From Alisma plantago-aquatica (lineage: Eukaryota > Streptophyta > Magnoliopsida > Alismatales > Alismataceae): a DNA stretch of 64,000 nt. Shown one piece after another: positions 48,399-60,023 of the stretch. The notes beneath the pieces were generated by a model. It made no database searches. It saw only the letters and a program-made list of their open reading frames with translations, and was not told the origin of the DNA. Position numbers and translations under genes: made by a program. The stretch's first letter is position 1; every line of letters starts with the position of its first letter. The stretch is from contig OY856410.1 in the NCBI GenBank assembly GCA_963693085.1, positions 889,713,835 through 889,777,834 of the forward strand, given 5' to 3'.

Positions 48399-48887
48399 TT
48401 ATATCTCCCGCTGAGATTTGGAATCTCACTATGTGGGTTTCCCACACCCTTTTTAGGTGGACGAGCAAGAAGAAGTAGAGACCATGTAGCATAGGTTGAG
48501 GAGCAATAGGAGGACCAGTAGCTGATGAGGTTAGCAGTGTTATTAGATGTTTTTTGTTGATAGAGTCCTAGAGTCGTCCCTATACACTCGGGTCTTTGGG
48601 TATGTTTTGTTGAAGTTTCATGAACATGCTTTCTTTAAGTGCCTTTTATATATTGGAGGTGATGGAATCATGTATATAAATTCTAGAACAGTTCTTTGGT
48701 TACAAGTTGACATCATGCCTTGTATATGCTTTGAGGCGTGAAAGGACTTATATGTGAAGGTTCTTGTTGTTTGGCAGTTTTATGAAAAAGGTTTTAATTT
48801 ATAGTGTTTTCTGGTAATACGCTTGTTAACCTTTCTTCCGCGGTTATGTTTTGAGTAATTTCTCTTTTTGTGGCAATGGGTGTCACA
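48399..48887 (+). repeat. Element A 3' LTR, part 2
   Basis: Resumes after element F (TTATATCTCCCGCTGAGATT) and ends GGGTGTCACA. Colinear with 36186-36670 of the 5' LTR. Confidence 0.92.
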
Positions 48888-48892
48888 TATTG

Positions 48893-49127
48893 GACTACCC
48901 ATATCACCAAGGTGCACCTCATTTTTAGGGATCCCATAACTAAGAACTCTAAAGTTAAGTGTGCTCAACTTGGAGTAGTACTAGGATGGGTGACTAGTCA
49001 GAAAGTTGGCATTGCCTTACACGTGACTAAGAACAAAGCATGAAGTTAAGGCCAGTGGTGGTTTGTGGGGCCATTCATCATTCTTGAAGCTTTACTAGAG
49101 CCTTGGGTAGTGATCCTAAGCATTAAA
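48893..49127 (+). repeat. Cassandra 3' LTR, part 2
   Basis: Continues from 32691 after element A. Aligns with 20759-20800 and 32216-32413. Ends GCATTAAA where the 5' LTR ends GTGTTACA, so the terminal CA has decayed. Confidence 0.87.
48900..49025 (+). ncRNA. 5S rRNA-derived segment in Cassandra 3' LTR (well kept)
   Basis: Holds GGATCCCAT-like sequence at 48929, GAACTCTAAAGTTAAGTGTG at 48944 and GTAGTACTAGGATGGGTGAC at 48975-48994. The last is identical by memory to the 3' half of the plant 5S rRNA internal control region. It is better kept than the copy in the 5' LTR. In Cassandra it is part of a retrotransposon LTR; whether it can still bind TFIIIA is unknown. Confidence 0.88.
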
Positions 49128-51015
49128 TTGTGTCCACACATTATATAATAATTTAAATTTTTGTTGAATCACCCTTAAAAAGGGTCCAACCTATGGATGC
49201 ATTTTAATTCCATGAACCCCTTTTTTTAAAATTTCATGAACTCAAAGGGAAAGAGATTTTATCATAATTCTTGAGTGTATGCAGAACTCCCTCTATTATT
49301 CTATCTCAACCATTATTTCATAAGTTCTTGTATTCCTTAAGTATACATCTCATGTATCATTAGCCTTATCCATTCCCTTAAGATCTCTATAGGTATAGGT
49401 ATCTTTGGACTTATCTCCTTATGACCCCAAAGGTCTTATGTACATATGTGGTGCCTTGCACATTGACCCATCGAGCCTCATGTACTCATGGAGATGGCCA
49501 TTCTCTAGACTACATGGGCCTTGTGTACACATGGATGGATTTCTCCTGACCCCATGGGCCTTATGTACTTAGGGCATCATCATCTTTGGACAGCTTAGGT
49601 CTTATGTACCATTAAACAACCCTAATTGACCCTTGGGTTGACTTAGGAATATATCATGCCTAAGGTTTATTGAGATGTCATAACCTCATTTCACATCTCT
49701 TGTTCACCTTGTTGTAGGACAAGGGTCTCCAATTTTATAATATTTCTACATCCCATGACTCATCTAGCTTAAGGAGAGTTTATAACCTCAATGCCTTTTC
49801 ATAATTGTTTTTCAATATGTTATCTTTCATTACACAGTTTACTTGAGGTTTCTTTAACTAAAGTTTTCATTCTTAAGTATCTATGAATTTAGGGAATTAA
49901 GTTGAACACACACAGTACTTATTCATACTTGGTAGTAGTATGCCTTATATACTTAGATGAATGATTATTACATATCTTTGATGTACTCTACTTGCCTCCC
50001 AATTTTAATTTGAGGTTCCTCTCAACAAGGTTTTCACATTTAAACATGTTGAAATCATATTCCTTGTTTGTATAATACAACTTATTTTTTTTACTACATA
50101 GGGGTAATTTCTTTCATAACTTATACCCATACTATTCCTTCATGTTCCATCTCTTTAGTTTTAGGTCCTTTAAGGACATCCAGGGTTACCTAAGACTTTT
50201 GAAACCTAACACAAGGTTATTTTACACATCCTTTCAAGGGAGGTCCTATCCTAGCATGATTTCTTGTCTTCTGGGAGTAGGTAGGTTTATAGACACAACC
50301 TAGTCCCACGACTTAGGATTATCCCTCCCTCATAGGTCTCTTCCCATTCTTGGGTTGACCCACCCCAAGATGGGACAACACCCCTAAATATGAGTTGAGG
50401 GTTTTATGTTTATTCTTATGTAACCATTGATCACCTATGTTTCATATGTATATTCAAAACCCTTGACATGTAGCATGCATGAATTACTCCATGTACTTGC
50501 ATGCATGGGAAACTAGGGTATCTAATTTGTGGTATTGAGATTGAGTTACCAGATCCATTTGTATTTTCTCTTTCCCTGCACCCCTACTTAGGGTCTATTT
50601 GGGGTAGGGTTATTATTCCACCCCAACCACTCCCATCACCCATGATTAGGGTTTATGGTTAGGGTTAGGTGCTATCCCTACATTTTAGGGTTTTAGAATT
50701 CCCATGACCCACTAAGGTTTTCACACCCTACTGTGTTAAGTCACTCAAGTCATGTATGGACAACTAGGTTTTCCCATACGTACTTAGGTCATTCTAGGGT
50801 TTACCCTCACTAGAGGGACATAAACTACATATCACATTTTCACATCTAATTCTCTAATCAACTAACTATTTTAATTGGAGGAGGATGCCTTAATCCTACT
50901 TATTCCTAAAACCCTAATTCAAGATGAGTAAAGAAGTGAATTCTAGGGGTTTCTTAAGCAAGGAGGTGAGAAGTGGAAAAAATAGAGATGATAAGACTTA
51001 AGGAAATGAAGATGG
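49128..51015. other. Unresolved repeat-derived DNA right of the Cassandra element
   Basis: Continuation of 20703 before the insertion. AT-rich, no gene. It contains a loose minisatellite at 49425-49620 and several AGGGTTTAGGGTT-like patches (50590-50700), which are common in plant LTR debris and too imperfect to be telomeric. Confidence 0.5.
49425..49620. repeat. Loose minisatellite, ~55-60 bp unit
   Basis: Four imperfect copies of a GACCCCATGGGCCTTATGTAC-like segment (near 49421, 49462, 49518, 49550 and a weaker one near 49600). Confidence 0.7.
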
Positions 51016-52262
51016 TCCTTACAGTAGAGAGTTGATACCTAAATTTTCCAAGATCCATATTTAACAAATAATAAATCATACTCAATAATTCTCATTGATT
51101 GAAAAAGTATTGTTTACAATATGTATAAATGAGGCTCCTCTAAGGAGTTACATTCATTTTCAAAGGAAACTAACATATATGATGAGAAATACTAAAATTG
51201 TCTAGATAACACTCATTCTAACTTAGATTTAGTATCTTCAATTGATTTAATATAAATGTTTGGGTCTTCATATCTTTATAAACATGAAAGTTATTGAAAA
51301 TGCTGACAAACAAAGTTGGATCATTGTATTGCTATACTATATATGCAAGTGCATACAAAAGTGCTCATGTATAATAATAACATATGTTGCATCAATCAAA
51401 TAATTGCAAATATGAACTAGGATTTTCATTACATATTCTATCACATTCGTGATATACCATCTTGGATGTAATAATTTCCCAACATTGGACTTATGTGTAT
51501 TACCCCTTGATACATGTGACACAAGGCTAAGAATATCATAGTTTACTTTATGTGATAATTATATTGGCACTATAGTTGAACTGAAGTAAATAAATATCCA
51601 ATAGTTCATTTCATCAAACTTTGAGAAATCCTCAACAAACTTCAGAATTTGATATTGTGATTATTGTTATGATAACCACGTACCTCATTGTAGACATCGT
51701 GCAATATGTACTTCAAGCAATCTAATCAACAAAGGTACATTCAACAAATCAACATTCAATCTGCATGGCTATGTATAACACTAGGGTGTCACCATATATC
51801 CATGTATTACAAACAAGGTTGAGTCTAGGTTTTGGTTTTCCTTGGTTTAGGGTCAAAATTAGGGTTATGCCTCAAAATCATAGTCATATGATCTAGCATC
51901 CCTAATAGAGCATCATTATCACCTTGATATGATTGATATCTTTGTATATCATTATATTTCATCATCATCTAGTTATGCACTTAATCAACATGATCAACAC
52001 TCCTATTTCTTAAATTTAGGGTTTTACATGTATTAAGCATCCTATGTTCATGTATTAGCTATAATTTTGAAACATGAAACATTATTAGACTCGAGAACTA
52101 TTTTATTCATGATCTAAAAATTTTATGAGAAATTTGATATATAATTTGACAACTATACAGGCTACTATTTGTTTTATACATTTATTCGAATTTAAACATA
52201 ATAGACCAATCATGTCTTGCCACATTAGCAAAATATCCATTTATCCACAAGACCACAGTGCA
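51016..52262. repeat. 1.2 kb dispersed repeat, copy 2
   Basis: Uninterrupted relative of 11945-12280 plus 17387-18255. It provides the empty-site comparison for the solo LTR: around 51364 it reads AAAAGTGCTCATGTATAATA straight through. Confidence 0.75.
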
Positions 52263-53520
52263 GAGTCACATCCAAAATCTCCAGTCGTATCTATAACATT
52301 AGAATTTTTAATTAAAACAAGTTTAAGGTTTTAAATGAAATTTCTATAATATTTTAACTGAAGTATTAAACATCAACACAAATAACCCAAGACAATAGAT
52401 TTTCCTTTAATATTATAAATGTTTAATAGAACTTTTTCTCAATTTCATGATGATAGTTACTTCATCCTTCATGAAACTCAAATAATTTAAAATTTCCATA
52501 AAATGCACTTCCTTTCTCATATGTAACCTTTTTTTGGTCACCTCTCATATGTAGCCCGATTACCATTAATATACATCTAAACTGTAATTGATTTAATTTT
52601 CATCCAATGGATTCAATAAAACTAAACATATCCCCAAGTGACTATAAATGGAAAGTTACACCAAGTGAGGAACAAGTTTAATTCATTGAATGTACATAAG
52701 TGATCTTAGACACATAATAGTAATAAGTCATCTTTTGGGTCAAAAAGTTGGAAAATATTTATGTAGGAACCATCTAGAACCTAATATACACCTATGGCCC
52801 AAATGGGAAGTCAATATGAGTTATATTGACACCTCAATCAATTTTAGAAAGACTTACCATAGTTTTAACCCAAATTTATGGTTTATACATTTAGATAACC
52901 TAGATATAGCTAAGTCTGTAATTTAATGTTGTGTCATGAAGATCTATCTCAATCTAGGTCAACCACTGGGTTGCAGATCCTATTGCAGTTGGAGACACTA
53001 CCTCCTTCACCTCATTCCAAAGTGCTCTGGACTCTATACACCCTGACTCATTCTCAGCCATGATTTCCCCCCTTCCCGCTTAATCCCATGAGAGAAAAGA
53101 CCAAATTTACGCTCTTGTGAACTCTATGATCCACCAAATCCCAAACACCATGGGTGGTCTTACCCTAGAAATAGGGGACGACGAGACTCCTTGGTGTCTT
53201 CCCCTATAGCACGATGCACCTCCAGAAGAGGACTACAAGTATAACCCATTGAAAATGACCTGGTGACATCCAGGAATTTGAAGACACCCTCGCCTAGCCC
53301 TGCTATACTTCCTTCTCTTCTAACTTTAAGATCATATTGATGTGGGCCAATCTAGCTCCTCAAAATGGTAACCTCAACCATAAAAATGTTACAAATTGAT
53401 GATGATAGGTCCCTCTTTAATCCAGGATGATGTCTCAGGCCTCAATTCCACTCGAGAGGTACCCAAACCTTTTTCCCCTTTTTAATTTGTTTCAGTTTCT
53501 CAAGCAACATTGCAGCTTTT
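52263..53520. other. AT-rich DNA with a decayed coding-like patch
   Basis: 52263-52940 is featureless. 52960-53300 is less AT-rich and reads on the plus strand as broken protein-like sequence (LDSIHPDSFSAMISPLP, stop, then NSMIHQIPNTMGGLTLEIGD), possibly the remnant of an element gene. I do not recognise the family. Confidence 0.4.
53516..53520 (+). repeat. Presumed target duplication of element C (left)
   Basis: CTTTT directly before the LTR end TGTGAGAACC. The partner lies beyond the window, so this is positional only. Confidence 0.4.
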
Positions 53521-56500
53521 TGTGAGAACCTGTTACACGAAATGAGATTACTAAAAAAAACACGATTACTCCTTAATTAAATAAAAATCTAGAAAATAGG
53601 GTTAATTAAAACCGATTTCAACAATTCCCAATTTGCTCAGAAACATTTATATAAAATCCCAACAACTTTCTTTAATTCACATAATGCTCAATATTTTCTA
53701 CAACTGCCTTGTAGCCTCAAATACAACATAAACTTTTTAAAGGTACACTATACACATATTGAACATATACAAGCATCAACATGATGTAGAAAGATCAATT
53801 CAATCGAAACATTGTATACAAACTTTTCATCCAGACATGAGAGTATAGGGACGACTCTAGGACACACTAGACCGCTAAACAACCATCTCTAGGATTTATT
53901 ACCTCAGATTCTCCTCGCTATCATGATATTATTGTTGTTGTTGTCGATCACCTAAAAAATGTGGTGACCCACGAGGTGAGACCCAGTCCCAGCGAGTGAT
54001 ATAACTATCTCCAACATATATTTATTACATCATATTAAATAGTAAATAACTGAGCAGTTGGAGTATATTATAGTCAATTGAGCAGATTGAACAGTTCAAG
54101 AATTCTAAACAGATTAAGAAAATAAGCTTAGCAACAAGTATGATTATCAATGTATATATATGTACGTTTATCAGATATCTACTTAGGTTTCATAAGGTTG
54201 CATCTAATAACAATCAATATCATTGATCTGACTATCATCATATGCCTAACTAATAACACAAGCAATCTAGAAGCATAAGCATCGTTGATATGTCTAGTAT
54301 TATGACACGGCTATCAATATTGGCATATTTAATAAAGTGAACCAGTCTACATAACAAGTAGAGCTAACATCATAGCACAACTAACTATATAAGTGTAATT
54401 AGCAATTTAAGCATTTCTAATTACATAGGCAATGCTAGAAGTATTAGACATTGCTAGAAGCATAATTTTAATTATCAGTGACAAAATAAACATGTTTACA
54501 AGGTGAGCACATCTATAAAACAAGCTTATCTATCATCTCTCATTATACTATATATAATCTTTGTATAAGAAGATAAAATAAGGGTTATCATCCAATGTGA
54601 GTCATTGTGTATATCCCTAAATAGATATGCTACACGGCTATTTTACATCTTTTATTACGCCCTAGGGAGTTTGAGTCATACCACTCAAAGACCAACTGAC
54701 CACCTCTTGGTTGCAATCAGTTCCATATAAGATCTAGGAAGAACCATACTCCAAGATCTTCTCCATACTTAGTCAGTACAAGTCTGCACCGTAGTGACAT
54801 ATAGTCAAACTGCAAAACAACAACATATAGTCATGTAACTAGCCCACCTTGGTGCAAGTCACGACACTAGCATTCAAGGTATTCAAACCCAATCACTGAG
54901 GTACAACCACAGTTGTCCTCAAATCACATCATGTTATAATCATTGAGACCCGACTGTAGTCATTCTCAAAAAGTGGTCTAGGTATGACTGCAGCCATCCA
55001 CCAGAAACACTTAGTGTCAGGATGACAAGCACCCCGCATACTCAATAGTATGTGCTCCGAGTTTCCCTTAGGAATACTCATTTCACCAACTGGCAACTTT
55101 TGACACTCAGATGGATCTATGGCACATGGAACTACATGATTAGAATTTCACTTGATTAGTTATTGCTAATTGAGTTAATTAAGGCTTCATCATACAAATG
55201 GACATACAAACCCTAGTTTATTCCTAGCAAGAGTATGTCTATTGCAACTTTAGAAGATATAAAACTTTTTAGGTATAAATGTTTATCACTTTACCACATA
55301 CTATCCTCCATTTCAAGATAATAGACCACACTTGTCACCATATTATTACAAGATACCAATATCTTATAATAAGTTCCAGGGTTTTAACCCTTATTGGAAC
55401 ATGAAGAGGATTCCACCTCAATCAGGGCTTCAAACCTGCCCAAACGTCATTAAGACCATCAAATTATTCATAGCAAGGTTATCCTCATCATTCCATGCCT
55501 TAAACAAGGCTCAAAAGATCATCAACAAATATGTGTCCATAGGTATTATTATGGCAAGGCACTATGATATTCAAATAGCGCTACATTGTGGTTTCAATAC
55601 AAGAAGAGTATAATACATTGTCACATTAATCATGCGAGAGGTCTGATTATAACCAATCATCATCATTTAATTACATTAAGGTTAGGTATAGCAAACTATA
55701 TCACATTGAAGTTACACACCCACTTATTATGGTCATTTATCAAATATAACTATAGGAGAGCAAGCGTATAACAACAAATTAATGATATTATACCATCAAA
55801 TTCTCATCACTAGGACCCACCTATAATATCATGGGGCTCATTCTAATCCAATGGATGTTGAAGAATCCACTATCATTCATTGGATCGGGTTCATTATTCA
55901 AAGTTATCAATTGAAGTATAGGTCTAACCATTAGATCAATTGAACCAAGGAGCCATTGGTTTTAGGTTTAGTTGAATCTACAATCACATTCTTAACTCAC
56001 CATATGTGGTGATGACTTGATCCACCATTAGTTTTGATCATTAAGTCAACATTGATTGTTAGATCAACACTATATTCATTTAACACCATCGAATATTAAG
56101 CTAATGTCATCATTGATTGATAACATCATTAAAGAATCAAACCATTACTCATTGAGATTCCAAGAGAGCCTAATGTGTGACTATCAATTCACATCATTGT
56201 TCATAACCCTTGGTTATATCCTTTGGTTGTCATGAAGATGACACCATTGAGTCACGTGTTTAGAGGGGGAAATAACCTAGAAACCCTAATATGGACCTTC
56301 GATTGATAGGTGCTTAGCACCATAGGTGGTGACACCAACATAAACTAAGTCATATAATTCCTTAGGAAGAATGTGTACATGAATATAGGTTCATCTAGAG
56401 CAGGGAACAAAATAGGAAACACCATAAAAATCAAAATCCCAATCAAGCTTAGTTTCTTAATGCTTAAATCACCATTTTAAGCAAGAACATGAGCTGAAAA

Positions 56501-56994
56501 GCTTATAGTAAGCAATATAAGTAAAGAGGGTTATAAAACATGCCTCTACTGAGAAGGAAAAACTTCTAGAAGCAAGAAACTCGATCCAAGAAGGTAGAAA
56601 ACCATATAGGAAGCTCTGAACTTAGCCAAGCATGCACTCTTCTTCATAAGGACTCAAAACCCTAGAAGAAGAAGCAACAAGGGTTGGATATTGATCTCTA
56701 AAGCAACTTTTACCATGGAAAAGTAGAGTTCCGACCTGGAGGAATGTCTAAGGAAGGAGAAGATAAAAAAAATAGAGAAGGAAGGAAGAAAACAATTTGC
56801 CTTGGTCAAAAACCCTAGAAGATGACCTTAGAAACCCTAGGTAGGGCTAGATGGAGCTCTAGGAGACTTTCTTCACCAAAAAGAGATTGTCTTCTACCTT
56901 AGACCACTTTGTTAAGCAGCCAAATAGAGAAAGGTCTATGCTATAATCTAGAGGAAAGAGGGAGTGATGACTTCGAATTGGGGATAGGAAGGGG

Positions 56995-57002
56995 TATATA
57001 TA
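56995..57002 (-). promoter_or_regulatory. TATA box of element C 3' LTR
   Basis: TATATATA in GAAGCTATATATACCCC on the minus strand; repeated in the 5' LTR at 63534-63541. Confidence 0.6.
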
Positions 57003-57121
57003 GCTTCATGGATAAGGAAGGGGTCAAGCATGAGGTGCCCATGAGCTTTCCATGTGTCGGTAGCCTAGAGCTTCTATGTCCATGCAACACCTCCCTCACA
57101 TGCCACATGCACTTCCTCTCC

Positions 57122-57231
57122 TTTACCCATAACCTTATCCTTATCTTTATCCTTATCCTTATCCTTATCATGACCCTTATCCTTATCCTTATCCTTATCC
57201 TTATCTTTACCATTACTCTTATCCTTATCCA
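57122..57231. repeat. (CTTATC)n hexanucleotide patch, element C 3' LTR
   Basis: Mostly CCTTAT/CTTATC units with a few interruptions (ATGACC, TTTACCATTACT). About 16 units; the 5' LTR counterpart at 63670-63752 is shorter. It creates low-complexity frames (Ile/Leu-rich on plus, Asp-Lys-rich on minus) that are not genes. Confidence 0.93.
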
Positions 57232-58666
57232 TAAAGCAGAAAACCCCTAAAATGTCCTTGAGGAGGAACACCTTCAAATCAAGATTAAATAGGATCCCCA
57301 TAGTCCAAAAAATTAAAGAATGATAAGTAAAACTATAAGGATAATAATTCTTGTGAAAATATACAAAGAAAACCTCCCAATTGGGTAAATTGTGGAAAAG
57401 TCTAGAATGTACTTAAAATTGCATAACTTGCTCAAACAATGTCCAAATTGGACCAAATTTGAAACTTAAGCTTGTGTTATGATTACAAAACATATCACAA
57501 TGTTATATTAAGGTTATAATCATTAAAGTATGGTAATTAATAATATTCAACCATTTAAGCAGGGTTAGTGGTCTCACAACCATAAACCCCTAATAGGGAT
57601 TTCGCCCCCAAAATCCACAATACACATAGATGGAAATTTCTTATGCGCGTAATCCTAAATCTTACACATGGTTACTTTTATCACCTTGTGACGTCACATT
57701 ATTCTCATAGAATACATATTCTTCTCCGTCAACTCTTAATGTGTCACCTTGGTTCAACATAAGAACTTATGTGTCACATGTACGAGTTTGGTAGTACATT
57801 TCAACTTGGGACTCTAAATGTCATCCTGAACTATTCTGTCTATTATACCACACATCCATTAAGGTCATATTTTATGGCTCTTGCCAAACATGAAACATCA
57901 TGTCTCTCTTATCATATGTAACTTTATAAAGTTTCATCTCTATGCTCCTTTAATGATTGTTGTAAGCATCAACTCAATCAATACGGTGAGAATCCCATAT
58001 TCGTCAAGAACTATAAGGCCTATGTTCATAGAAGATTCTTCAATCATCTTAATGATGGACTTGCCATCAGTCTAATTGAAGAATCACACACTTGTTTTCA
58101 ACTGTTAACAGATATAACTTCCTAGTTGACCTTGTTAGGGGTAGGGTAATGACATTGTCTTAATCTTCCCAAGATTCACACAACACACTTAGTAAATGTA
58201 TCACAACATCCAAGAGGATAATCTAGTTAATCTCAACTCACTCTTGTTGAAGTTGTCACACATCAATATAGTTTCTTCTACATTCTTATGGTTTATTAAG
58301 ATGTTAACCATCTTACTAACCATCTCTGAAATACTTTCAGATGTCATCACTCAAAGCTCAACTTATGAGGTATAACCTAAACACTCTCTTCCTCCTATTC
58401 ATAAATTCTATCGATACATTGGTTACTCTAAACGACATAACCCTAAACTTATCATGCTCATGCAAGTTATGTCATCCACCTAACTCTTATCCATTGATAT
58501 TATGATCCTAGGTTTATCTTAAGGAACATGGTAGTACATGTCTGTTGATCCACAAACCATCTATCATTGATAGCGGTCTTCCCCAACCATTAGCAGACCA
58601 TACATAATGTTATAGAATCATTCTTCTTTTCCCAAACAACACTTGGAATATCCACATCATCTCTCT

Positions 58667-58742
58667 CTATCTATTTATACACACATATATATGTGTATAT
58701 ATATAAAAATATATTTATATATATATATTTATATATATATAG
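58667..58742. repeat. TA-rich compound microsatellite
   Basis: Runs of ATAT, ACACAT and TATATTTA units. Specific to element C at a place where element B has CTCTCTCTCT. Confidence 0.9.
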
Positions 58743-60010
58743 GAGAGGAACACTGAACAACTCATCTAATAGATATCTTTAACTCATATATAACTGATAC
58801 ACTCTGGATACTAGGATTCATTACCTTAGTATTCACTACACATGCTATATAGAACTCATAACCTAGTTTCATCCACTCCACAATATCATAACCAGCTAAG
58901 AACATATAGGAGGAATCCCCCTAACTCCTGCAAGGCTAAAAAAAACATGCTCATGTCATAACATAAAGATTTTGGAACTATAGTTCATGGCAATCACACA
59001 TCATATTAAGATATTCATGGCAAGATTACAACATATCCATTAGCACAAAGTGCCATGAGATCTACTTGTAGGATATGCCTCTAAAAGGAAGAACATAAAG
59101 GAGAGCATGCTTCCCACATCACTAAAACATTGTCTAGGGGTCACTGAAAAAGGTAACCAATTCTATCTTCCCCATGAAAGTTACACTTTTTATGCATCAT
59201 GTTATCCTTTTACAGCTTGGGTTCCTTACAATTAGCATAGTAATTATTAAGATTATCACATCTCATTGCTCTTTTCTTATTAAATCTTCGTCATTCGTAT
59301 GTATGTCCTTTCATGTTATCATGTTTCTCAACCACTTATCAATGAATAGATCATCATATTCTACATATTTTTCATTAGATAGGGATGATCTCTCTTAATT
59401 TCTTTCATATGTCATGAAGATTTTACATTAGCACTTCTTACACACATAGGTTGGTCTGAGATTAACTTAGGTTCCACTTTATTCATCTACCATTATTCTC
59501 TTCCATCTTCTCATATTATGCTTATCACAGGAGTTCTCTCCATCTTATGTGAATTTCATACCTTGAATCACTTTATTAGAACATATGTATCTATCTTTTA
59601 CTTTATTATCTTCTTGAATTACAACTTCAAGAACTCCTTTCTAGATTATATATTTTCATATTTAGGTCTCATGGTGTTGTATCTTTCTCTTATAGTTACC
59701 AAATATTCAAGTTTTAATATGTTATGAAGAAATTTTCATCTTCTTTAGGGTAAGATTGAGATATTTACACCATGATTTCTGATTTTCTATGCTCTTTAGA
59801 TTGTCTCAAAATGAATACTTGATCAGAGTAATCAAAATAATAACAATATAAGAGTTCCATACTTACCTTTTCTTCAATACATGAATACCTGGCCAGGGCA
59901 TCCAAGTACTGAGATTAGGCAATATGCACAATGTTTTTATGTCATATTCCTAACTTAGACATCATCCTAGTCTTAAGTCCTAGTGTCCCTGTAGACTCAA
60001 CAAACCTAAA

Positions 60011-60023
60011 GCTCTGATACCAA
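60011..60023 (-). promoter_or_regulatory. Primer-binding site of element C
   Basis: TTGGTATCAGAGC, exact complement expected for plant initiator-Met tRNA, two bases inside the 5' LTR end. Confidence 0.92.

Larger units (their letters stand above)
32692..48887 (+). mobile_element. Element A: Ty3/gypsy (Del/Tekay-like) retrotransposon, degenerate
   Basis: 5' LTR 32692-36670 (3979 bp), primer-binding site 36676-36687, gag-pol 36804-41434 with PR, RT, RNase H and INT in gypsy order, polypurine region 41435-41472, 3' LTR 41473-44967 plus 48399-48887 (about 3984 bp). LTR ends are TGTAAGG...GTGTCACA. Target duplication GATTG (32687-32691) / TATTG (48888-48892), one mismatch. It sits in the Cassandra 3' LTR at the point where the intact homologue (20758) is continuous. 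The long LTRs, Met primer-binding site and chromodomain-like tail suggest the Del/Tekay clade. By eye the two LTRs differ by roughly a tenth in their first 280 bp, so it is old. Stops, frameshifts and lost catalytic residues make it defective. Confidence 0.93.
20704..49127 (+). mobile_element. Cassandra-type TRIM carrying nested insertions
   Basis: Non-coding LTR retrotransposon whose own length is only about 0.8 kb. The 5' LTR (20704-20800 plus 32216-32413) begins TGTAACATCC and ends GTGTTACA. The primer-binding site TGGTATCAAAGCC follows at 32416-32428, then a 223 bp internal region without a gene. The 3' LTR (32637-32691 plus 48893-49127) begins TGTAATTTCT. Both LTRs contain 5S rRNA-derived sequence, the hallmark of Cassandra elements. 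The flanks GTGTG (20699-20703) and TTGTG (49128-49132) look like a 5 bp target duplication with one change. The 5' LTR is split by element B and the 3' LTR by element A. It relies on proteins from other retrotransposons. Confidence 0.9.
53521..57578 (-). repeat. Element C 3' LTR
   Basis: On the minus strand it begins TGTGAGACCACTAACC and ends TTCTCACA. Pairs with 60026-64000. Contains the (CTTATC)n patch and the TATA box; no gene. Confidence 0.9.

Noticed and set aside
48900..49025. A functional 5S rRNA gene
   Set aside because: It is flanked by Cassandra LTR sequence, has many changes in its 5' part and no 5S array; it is a retrotransposon component.
50590..50700. Interstitial telomere repeats (AGGGTTTAGGGTT-like)
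   Set aside because: Only scattered imperfect copies, a common feature of plant intergenic and LTR sequence.
56909..57301. Frames rich in Leu-Ile or Asp-Lys
   Set aside because: Translation of the (CTTATC)n patch; the same frames appear in the other LTR copy with a different length.
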